From: a virus
Virus record (IMG/VR): IMGVR_UViG_3300017727_004934
Coordinates: 1-46,510 of that record
DNA length: 46,510 nt
Strand: one strand, 5' to 3'
In this document: piece after piece, positions 41,152-46,510 of the stretch
Layout of the letters: every line of letters starts with the position of its first letter
Numbering within the stretch: position 1 is the stretch's first letter
Made by a program: the position numbers and the translations under genes
Notes under the pieces: model-generated
Seen by the model: only the letters and a program-made list of their open reading frames with translations
What the model was told of the DNA's origin: nothing
Databases searched by the model: none

Positions 41152-41712
41152 ATGATTAGATTAGTATTAACACTATGTTTAATATTATTTTCATGTAAAA
41201 AAGATACTGATGATTTTGGTTTTAGAACTTATGTAATACTTGAAGGTACACATAGTTCTGGTAGATATTTTAACCACCCTACAAACTCAAGAATAAACTT
41301 TGACTTTATGTTAGATGAGTCTGCAATTTACACTACTGAAATACCAGAGAACCAACATGATGTAAATAAGATTTATGGCTTTAGCGATTTTGGTGTTACA
41401 CATCAAAAATATTCAATAAGATTAGGTTGGAGATATATTAATGGTGAAATAGAATTATGTTGGTTAAGACATGAGGATGGTAGCCATAGTTCAGCTACTA
41501 TAAGAACTATAGAACCAAACATACCTTATAATGCTACAATAGATATTAAAACTTTTTATTATATTATTACTGTAGAGGGTGATACTACGATGGTTAGAAG
41601 GAGACCTGAGGGGAATTGGGGGTTAATTAAAAGATATTACTTATACCCCTATTTTGGTGGTAATGAATTTGCACCCCATGATATTACGGTGAAAATAAGA
41701 GAAAATAATTAA
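41152..41712 (+). CDS. Surface lipoprotein of Bacteroidota type
   Basis: A 186-aa protein. Residues 1-14 form a short lipoprotein signal with lipobox LFSC, Cys at about residue 15, followed by KKDTDD. Lys and acidic residues just after the Cys fit the lipoprotein export signal that sends Bacteroidota lipoproteins to the cell surface. The mature part looks like a beta sandwich (GTHSSGRYFNHPTNSRINFD; HDVNKIYGFSDFG), resembling hypothetical proteins of Flavobacteriia. A phage surface lipoprotein may block receptors against later phages. It is followed by a promoter. Confidence 0.72.
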   Translation: MIRLVLTLCLILFSCKKDTDDFGFRTYVILEGTHSSGRYFNHPTNSRINFDFMLDESAIYTTEIPENQHDVNKIYGFSDFGVTHQKYSIRLGWRYINGEIELCWLRHEDGSHSSATIRTIEPNIPYNATIDIKTFYYIITVEGDTTMVRRRPEGNWGLIKRYYLYPYFGGNEFAPHDITVKIRENN

Positions 41713-41721
41713 AGACTCCCG

Positions 41722-41761
41722 CGAAAATATTTGGCTCCCCAAGAGACCTTTCGTATATTTA
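41722..41761 (+). promoter_or_regulatory. Promoter with partial inverted repeat and leader hairpin
   Basis: TTG at 41731-41733, TATATTTA at 41754-41761. CGAAA (41722-41726) pairs with TTTCG (41749-41753), and TTGG (41731-41734) with CCAA (41739-41742). The leader has a four-pair hairpin GTGC-AAAAC-GCAC at 41774-41786. It drives the 83-aa gene at 41810. Confidence 0.78.
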
Positions 41762-41809
41762 TGTCATAAATGAGTGCAAAACGCACACATACTAATAAAA
41801 ATAAAGGTT

Positions 41810-42061
41810 ATGAATTTTACAAAAACAACAGAAGGTTTACACAAATTATCATTACAAGAATTAAATGAATTTAAAGGTTTAGTTGAACAAATGATTCAAT
41901 TAAAACAACCAGGATTTAGAGTAGGAATGAAAGTTGGTGTTGATCATAAAAAAGTTATGGGAATGATTGGTGAAATTATTAAAGTTAATAATAAAAAATG
42001 TAAGGTTAATTTTGATGGTCAAACATTTGTAGTTCCTAAATCAATGATAATAATAAAGTAA
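41810..42061 (+). CDS. Small protein with KOW/SH3-like C-terminal part
   Basis: An 83-aa protein, with the ATG at 41810 after AATAAAGGTT. The N-terminal half is helical (LHKLSLQELNEFKGLVEQMI) and the C-terminal half reads as a small barrel (GMKVGVDHKKVMGMIGEIIK then VNNKKCKVNFDGQ), like KOW or SH3 folds. It may bind RNA or ribosome components. The next promoter starts 4 nt after its stop. Confidence 0.62.
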   Translation: MNFTKTTEGLHKLSLQELNEFKGLVEQMIQLKQPGFRVGMKVGVDHKKVMGMIGEIIKVNNKKCKVNFDGQTFVVPKSMIIIK

Positions 42062-42065
42062 TGCG

Positions 42066-42104
42066 CAGGAAGCTTGGATACCCGAGAGAGCTTTCGTATA
42101 TTTA
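42066..42104 (+). promoter_or_regulatory. Promoter with inverted repeat spanning -33 to -7
   Basis: TTG at 42074-42076, TATATTTA at 42097-42104. GGAAGCT (42068-42074) pairs with AGCTTTC (42089-42095), allowing one G.T; loop GGATACCCGAGA. It drives the DUF932 gene at 42158 through a leader containing GATGCAAAACG. Confidence 0.8.
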
Positions 42105-42157
42105 CGGTATAAATAGATGCAAAACGAATAAAAACTAATTAAAAAAAAATAAAAGTT

Positions 42158-42976
42158 ATGATCAATATAGAAAATTTACAATCAGCAAAATTTATGAGTA
42201 AGGAAGAAATTAGTAAAGTAGCTCCTTCAGTATTTACAATGAATCCTTCAAATGAGGTATCAGATAAATATACTCATATTCCAACAGAAGAAGTTATTAA
42301 TGATATGGAAGAATTAGGTTGGGGAGTTGTTGATGCAAAAGAAGTTAAAGCTAGAACTAAATCAACAAAAGGATTCCAAAAACACTTACTAGTATTTAGA
42401 AATAATGATATTGTTATTAATGGAGAAGATGGAGATACTGTTTTCCCACAAATATTATTAACAAACTCTCATGATGGTAAAAATGCTTTTACATTTACAG
42501 CAGGATTATTTAGAATGATTTGTGAAAATGGTTTAGTTATTGCAGATACAGAATTTGAAGATGTAAAAATGCGTCATATGGGTTACACATTTGAGGATCT
42601 ACAATCAATGATTAAAGAAATGGTGGAAAAATTACCATTAACAGTTGAATCTATGAATAAAATGAAATCTATTGAATTAGAAGGAGAGCAAGTATTAGAA
42701 TTAGCAAAATCATTACTTGATATTAGAGTTAAAGGAACAGATAATACATTTAATGATGTTGCAGTTAAAGATGTGTTAGAATCTCAACGTAATGAAGATA
42801 GAGGTAATGGATTATGGGAAGTATTTAATAGAGTACAAGAAAATATTATTAATGGTAATTTTTATTACAATACTAAATCAGGAAAACAAAGACAAGCTCG
42901 TATAATTAAGAATTTCAAACAAGATATTGATTTAAATAGAAACATGTTTGCAAAAGCTTTAGAATTTGCTTGTTAA
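42158..42976 (+). CDS. DUF932 domain protein
   Basis: A 272-aa protein. TVFPQILLTNSHDGKNAFTF then TAGLFRMICENGLVI is diagnostic of the DUF932 phage/plasmid-like family. The C-terminal half is helical with basic ends (KSGKQRQARIIKNFKQD). DUF932 proteins are widespread on phages and plasmids; function is not established, though plasmid and anti-restriction links have been proposed. A strong own promoter and a strong terminator directly after it make it a single-gene unit, suggesting high expression. Confidence 0.85.
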   Translation: MINIENLQSAKFMSKEEISKVAPSVFTMNPSNEVSDKYTHIPTEEVINDMEELGWGVVDAKEVKARTKSTKGFQKHLLVFRNNDIVINGEDGDTVFPQILLTNSHDGKNAFTFTAGLFRMICENGLVIADTEFEDVKMRHMGYTFEDLQSMIKEMVEKLPLTVESMNKMKSIELEGEQVLELAKSLLDIRVKGTDNTFNDVAVKDVLESQRNEDRGNGLWEVFNRVQENIINGNFYYNTKSGKQRQARIIKNFKQDIDLNRNMFAKALEFAC

Positions 42977-42997
42977 TAAATTAATACATGCGCATAT

Positions 42998-43020
42998 AAC
43001 CGCGTTTTTTTGCGGTTTTT
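42998..43020 (+). terminator. Rho-independent terminator
   Basis: AACCGC (42998-43003), loop GTTTTTTT, GCGGTT (43012-43017), then a T-run to 43020. An outer GCATA/TATGC pairing (42992-42996 with 43020-43024) may extend it. It follows the DUF932 stop by 22 nt. Confidence 0.9.
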
Positions 43021-43087
43021 ATGCGTTGTATAATATATATAATATGAATGTCACATAGTAATGCAAAATAAATAAAAAAACAAATAT

Positions 43088-44119
43088 ATGAGTTGGGAAA
43101 ATTTATATCCAGAAGAAAATAATTTAGTTAAACTGTCCTTAGAACATGGGGGTAGTATAAAACCTTTAATAATTCCAAGTAAATTTACAGGAGGAACGGG
43201 ACTATGTAATGCTACTATTTATAATGATGAAAATGAAGGATTATTAGTTAATATAAGGCATGTAGGATATGTTATGCACCATGTTGAATTTAACCAAAAA
43301 TATTGGGGAATGTGGGGGTGTATGCAATACATGAATCCTGAAGAATTTGCATTTTTAGAAACAACTAATTATTTATGTCATTTAGACGATGATTTAAATA
43401 TAAGTAGATCAAGTAAAATTGATACTACTAAATATGATAAACCTCCACTTTGGGATTTTATAGGACAAGAAGATGTAAGAATATTTAGATGGAATAATAA
43501 ATTATACACTTGTGGTGTAAGAAGAGATATTGATGAAATTGGAACGGGAAGAATGGAAATGTGTGAAGTTATATTAGGTAATGAAGGATTTGTTGAAGTT
43601 ACAAGAGATAGAATAGAAGTTCCTGAAAAGGATGGATATCTTGAAAAAAATTGGATGCCTGTTTTAGATATGCCCTATCATTTTATTAGACATGCTGATC
43701 CCATAGAATTAGTTAAAGTTGATTGTAAAAATAAAAATTGTGAAGTAATTGTAAAAAAAGATCCTAGTGAAAAAATTGCTAAAAAATTATCAGGTTGTGA
43801 TTTAAGAGGAGGGTCACAAGTAATACCATTTGGGGAATATAGATTATGTATTACTCATGAATGCTTTTTTCCATGGCATCCTGTTGGAAATGAAAAAGAT
43901 GCTCATTATTATCATAGATTTGTTTTTTATGATAAAGATTGGAATATAGTTAAAATATCTAAACAATTTAAATTTATGGATGCTATGATAGAATTTAATT
44001 GCGGGTTAGCTGAAGTTGGGGATGATTTATTAATTACCTTTGGCTTTCAAGATAATGCTGCGTATGTACTTAAAATGCCTAAAATAATATTAGAAAAAAT
44101 TGAATATGAGAAATTATAA
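43088..44119 (+). CDS. Five-bladed beta-propeller protein, GH130/GH43-like
   Basis: A 343-aa protein. Repeated propeller strands are visible: NKLYTCGVRRDIDEIG, GYLEKNWMPVLDMP, DLRGGSQVIPFGEYRLCITH, YYHRFVFYDKDWNIVKISKQ and DLLITFGFQDNAAYVLKMP. This resembles glycosidase or mannoside phosphorylase propellers, also found beside phage and viral glycosyltransferases. Catalytic residues are not certain, so it may bind sugar rather than cleave it. It starts the third glycan-related block. Confidence 0.72.
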   Translation: MSWENLYPEENNLVKLSLEHGGSIKPLIIPSKFTGGTGLCNATIYNDENEGLLVNIRHVGYVMHHVEFNQKYWGMWGCMQYMNPEEFAFLETTNYLCHLDDDLNISRSSKIDTTKYDKPPLWDFIGQEDVRIFRWNNKLYTCGVRRDIDEIGTGRMEMCEVILGNEGFVEVTRDRIEVPEKDGYLEKNWMPVLDMPYHFIRHADPIELVKVDCKNKNCEVIVKKDPSEKIAKKLSGCDLRGGSQVIPFGEYRLCITHECFFPWHPVGNEKDAHYYHRFVFYDKDWNIVKISKQFKFMDAMIEFNCGLAEVGDDLLITFGFQDNAAYVLKMPKIILEKIEYEKL

Positions 44120-44717
44120 ATTAGAAAATAAATTAAATAAATATATCCTTAATCCTAGAAAAGATAGATGTAATTTTGAATTAGCAAATAGTTATTTTGA
44201 TATAGAACAATATGCTTCAGCTATATCTTATTATTTAAGAAGTGCTGAATTGTCTAAAAATGATGATTTAGTTTACGAAAGTTTATTATGTTCTTGGGAT
44301 TGTATGGCTAAAGTAGGGGGTAGACCTGTATTTGAAAGAGGACAAATACTTCAAGCAATATCACATTCTCCACATAGACCTGAAGCTTATAATGCTATGT
44401 GTTTATGGTTAGAATTTTGTGGGGATAGAATTCCTTCTTCAGAAGAAAAATATTTAACCATGTATTCATATGCTTGTATAGGAATTTCTAATATATTAAG
44501 TAATAAAGATTTTGAGTATTATAATAGGTATGATGGGTATTTTGCATTTTTATATTATAAGGCTATTGCAGGGTGGTATATAGGAAAAACACAAGAAAGT
44601 AAGGAGTTATTTTTAGAATTAGCAAATAATCCCAATAATAATTTAAATGAAAGGTATAAAACATTAATAAAAGAAACCATTGAAAATGTGGGGATTTCAC
44701 ATTTAGTTAAAAAATAA
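44106..44717 (+). CDS. TPR-like helical repeat protein, glycosyltransferase-associated
   Basis: A 203-aa all-helical protein. FELANSYFDIEQYASAISYY and LRSAELSKNDDLVYESLLCS match TPR helices, and QAISHSPHRPEAYNAMCLWL continues the repeats. Such TPR domains are often fused to or beside glycosyltransferases. The ATG at 44106 overlaps the propeller gene by 14 nt; the TTG at 44100 is less likely. Confidence 0.72.
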   Translation: MRNYKLENKLNKYILNPRKDRCNFELANSYFDIEQYASAISYYLRSAELSKNDDLVYESLLCSWDCMAKVGGRPVFERGQILQAISHSPHRPEAYNAMCLWLEFCGDRIPSSEEKYLTMYSYACIGISNILSNKDFEYYNRYDGYFAFLYYKAIAGWYIGKTQESKELFLELANNPNNNLNERYKTLIKETIENVGISHLVKK

Positions 44718-44722
44718 AAGAA

Positions 44723-45520
44723 ATGGAAGATAAGAAAAGTATACCTGTTATTGGAGTTCCAATAGTAAATGGAGTTCATTGGGTAAAAAGGTTAATGTTA
44801 TCAATTGATTATCCTGTAGATAATTTATTTATAATTAATAATAACGGAAGGGGAGAAATTAATGAAGAATTAGATAAGTTAAAAAATATAGCTAACAAAT
44901 TTATTAAAAATATACACATTACACATTTACCTACCAATTTAGGAGTCCCAGCAGCTTGGAATTTAATTATAAAATCATTTTTAATGGAGCCCTATTGGAT
45001 AATTTCTAACCATGATGTTGCTTTTTCACCGGGTTTGTTAAAAGAATTTTCAGATATGGCTCAAGATAAGGAGATAAGTATGATTCATCCTAGAGCTGGT
45101 GTAAATAATGTAGGTACATATGATTTATTTGCTATAACTGAAATGGGGGTGAGAATTGTAGGGTTATTTGATGAAAATTTATATCCTGCTTATGGAGAAG
45201 ATACAGATTATATAATGAGAATTTTAAATTTAGACCCAAAAGTTTGTAGAGGATTAGATAATACTTATTTACACGGAAAAGAAATAGCTGATTGTATTAA
45301 TTATGAAAAAAATGGTCAACAGACATCTAAGGAAGAACCTCAAATAAAAGAAAAATTAGATAGGGTTGATAAAAAAAATTATGAGTATTTAACTAAAAAA
45401 TGGGGAAAAAATTGGGGGGAATTATCTCCTTGTAAATATCCCTTTAATAATAAAGAATATTTTAATTCTTATACTTCATGGGATTTAGATTATATAAGAA
45501 ATAAATATTTAGGATTTTAA
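44723..45520 (+). CDS. Glycosyltransferase family 2-like
   Basis: A 265-aa protein: IPVIGVPIVNGVHWVKRLML and NLFIINNNGRGEIN give the nucleotide-binding half. LGVPAAWNLIIK and YWIISNHDVAFSPG (N-H-D in the D-x-D place) follow, and GLFDENLYPAYGEDTDYIMR provides the acidic GT2 base motif (E-D-x-D). It is in the same operon as the propeller and TPR genes. Confidence 0.83.
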   Translation: MEDKKSIPVIGVPIVNGVHWVKRLMLSIDYPVDNLFIINNNGRGEINEELDKLKNIANKFIKNIHITHLPTNLGVPAAWNLIIKSFLMEPYWIISNHDVAFSPGLLKEFSDMAQDKEISMIHPRAGVNNVGTYDLFAITEMGVRIVGLFDENLYPAYGEDTDYIMRILNLDPKVCRGLDNTYLHGKEIADCINYEKNGQQTSKEEPQIKEKLDRVDKKNYEYLTKKWGKNWGELSPCKYPFNNKEYFNSYTSWDLDYIRNKYLGF

Positions 45521-45550
45521 AAAAATATATTAATTTAATAAAAAACAAAA

Positions 45551-46219
45551 ATGACAAAAATTAAATTTAAAGACTCAGATAATAATTCCGATTGGGGGAT
45601 AATTACAACTAATAAATTTAAGGTAAATAAAAAAATGAAAAAAAGAGCATGGGTAATTGATGATTTTTATAAAGATCCCGATGCTGTTAGACAATATGCA
45701 TTAGAACAAATGTATTGGGATAAGGGTCATGGAGGAGTTGGTTGGAGAACTAGAAAACAATTTATATTTGATGGAGTTAAAGAAAAAATTGAAGAAACAA
45801 TGGGTTGTAATATTACTAATTGGGCTGATGTTTATTCTATTTGTGGGGTATTCCAAAGTGGATTTTGTAGTGGAAATGTTCCACCTTTAGTTTACCATGC
45901 AGATTCTCAACAATGGGCTGCTATGATATTTCTTACACCAAATGCACCATTTGAAACAGGTACTAAAGTTGTTGCAAATAAAAAATCTAAAATATATCAC
46001 ACATCTCAAAGTGACAACATATTTGATTATTTTCCCCAACAGGAAACTTTTGTAGATGGAACCTTATATGAGGATGTTGATACATTTGGAAATGTTTATA
46101 ATAGGATGGTAATTTTTGATGGGCAATCTATTCACAGTTCAATGGGGTACTTTGGTCATAGTATAGAAACAGGTAGATTATGGCAAATGTTTTTCTTTGA
46201 TGCAGATTTTAATAAATAA
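45551..46219 (+). CDS. 2OG-Fe(II) oxygenase-like protein
   Basis: A 222-aa protein. WVIDDFYKDPDAVRQYALEQ is the usual start of a group of phage and marine oxygenase-like proteins. LVYHADSQQWAAMIFLTP gives the H-x-D metal pair, and VIFDGQSIHSSMGYF with a later Arg in ETGRLW supplies the distal His and the 2-oxoglutarate-binding Arg. It may hydroxylate a protein or sugar; the substrate is unknown. It follows the glycan genes. Confidence 0.75.
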   Translation: MTKIKFKDSDNNSDWGIITTNKFKVNKKMKKRAWVIDDFYKDPDAVRQYALEQMYWDKGHGGVGWRTRKQFIFDGVKEKIEETMGCNITNWADVYSICGVFQSGFCSGNVPPLVYHADSQQWAAMIFLTPNAPFETGTKVVANKKSKIYHTSQSDNIFDYFPQQETFVDGTLYEDVDTFGNVYNRMVIFDGQSIHSSMGYFGHSIETGRLWQMFFFDADFNK

Positions 46220-46228
46220 ATAAATAAA

Positions 46229-46429
46229 ATGGATAAATTTCAAGAAGAGTTTTTAGATAAAGTAGGGAGTGATGAGATAATAGAAATATCTCAAATATTA
46301 GATAGAGTAAATAAACAACAAAAATTAACTGAAGTTATGTATTATGCTTTAGTAACTATGTCTAAATCAGATGGAAGTATGTCTCCCCTTTTAGCATTGC
46401 AAATTGCTGAGGAGGATTGGAATGTATAA
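46229..46429 (+). CDS. Small hypothetical protein
   Basis: A 66-aa acidic helical protein (EIIEISQILDRVNKQQKLTE) ending in EEDWNV. It starts 9 nt after the oxygenase gene. No known family, but similar small helical proteins are common in marine phages. The tRNA-like sequence starts about 45 nt downstream. Confidence 0.6.
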   Translation: MDKFQEEFLDKVGSDEIIEISQILDRVNKQQKLTEVMYYALVTMSKSDGSMSPLLALQIAEEDWNV

Positions 46430-46470
46430 TATTTATATTTGATCGTTTATAGTTATATTAGCTGCTTTTT

Positions 46471-46503
46471 TGGACGTGGGTTCGATTCCCACCATCTCCA
46501 CTA
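46471..46503 (+). ncRNA. 3' end of a tmRNA- or tRNA-like gene (T-arm and acceptor strand only)
   Basis: GTGGG (46476-46480), TTCGATT loop (46481-46487) and CCCAC (46488-46492) form a perfect T-arm, followed by the acceptor strand CATCTCC (46493-46499) and A (46500). The preceding TTTTTTGGAC recalls the sequence before the T-arm in bacterial tmRNA. No 5' acceptor strand (GGAGATG or GGGGATG), D-arm or anticodon arm is found in the expected upstream range. It is therefore partial: a permuted tmRNA continuing to the right, a decayed gene, or an attachment site copied from a host gene. Confidence 0.6.
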
Positions 46504-46510
46504 AATATAA

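Noticed and set aside
46430-46500. Complete tRNA gene
   Set aside because: The T-arm is perfect, but the bases 65-75 nt upstream do not pair with the acceptor strand, and no D-arm or anticodon arm can be drawn.
1-46510. CRISPR array or insertion sequence
   Set aside because: No regularly spaced repeats of 25-40 bases and no transposase or terminal inverted repeats were found; the 34-nt leader repeat occurs only twice, behind promoters.

Overview
The window is a continuous piece of a large, AT-rich, lytic-type phage genome of the T4-like (tailed myovirus) kind, very probably infecting a marine member of the Bacteroidota (Flavobacteriia-like). The phage assignment rests on a T4-type replisome: a family B DNA polymerase, a gp45-like clamp and gp44/gp62-like clamp loader subunits. 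Genes are also packed tightly on one strand with frequent ATGA or TAATG overlaps. The host assignment rests on three independent signals. Two secreted proteins carry a C-terminal type IX secretion (T9SS) sorting tail. Promoters have the Bacteroidota form, TTG then 20 nt then TATATTTA, with little Shine-Dalgarno use. Several families are typical of Bacteroidota (DUF2452, Omp28-like, a lipoprotein with Lys/Asp residues after its Cys).

Layout. Positions 1-9180 hold the replication and chaperone block: a polymerase split into two ORFs, DUF2452, sliding clamp, Hsp20, GroES, GroEL, the clamp loader pair, a DUF1599/MazG-like protein, a PD-(D/E)XK nuclease with an apparent Fe-S cluster, and a small DNA-binding-like protein. 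Positions 9193-22113 hold a surface-glycan island: glycosyltransferases of several families, a GT/fucosyltransferase/FkbM fusion, sulfotransferase, cupin, methyltransferase, a compact DegT-like protein, GDP-mannose 4,6-dehydratase and an NAD-dependent epimerase. Positions 22147-29992 hold small accessory genes, a T9SS-exported Omp28-like protein, a membrane-anchored lysozyme-like protein, HNH proteins and short genes behind strong repeated promoters. Positions 29985-38902 hold a second glycan block (cytidylyltransferase, GmhA-like SIS/HAD fusion, GT17, further transferases, FkbM methyltransferases), mixed with small unknown genes and a second T9SS-tailed protein. Positions 38976-40717 hold three tiny genes and about 1.2 kb of non-coding sequence that is richer in GC and full of repeats and hairpins. 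Positions 40718-46429 hold a Ser/Gly-repeat protein, a surface lipoprotein, two promoter-driven genes (one DUF932), a strong terminator and a third glycan-related block. The window ends in what looks like the 3' end of a tmRNA or tRNA.

How it fits together. The replisome and chaperones would support replication and folding of phage proteins. The two sugar-activation modules (Gmd with DegT/epimerase; SIS-HAD with cytidylyltransferase) could supply activated sugars to more than ten transferases. The product is probably a modified host surface glycan or decorated virions. The T9SS cargo proteins and the lipoprotein would be delivered to the host cell surface, where receptor masking or superinfection exclusion is plausible but unproven.

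The most novel signals are: (1) a family of promoters in which an inverted repeat with changing but complementary arms spans the -33 to -7 region, often followed by a second small leader hairpin; and (2) the structured non-coding island at 39528-40717. All assignments come from reading the sequence and recalling families; no search or folding program was run.
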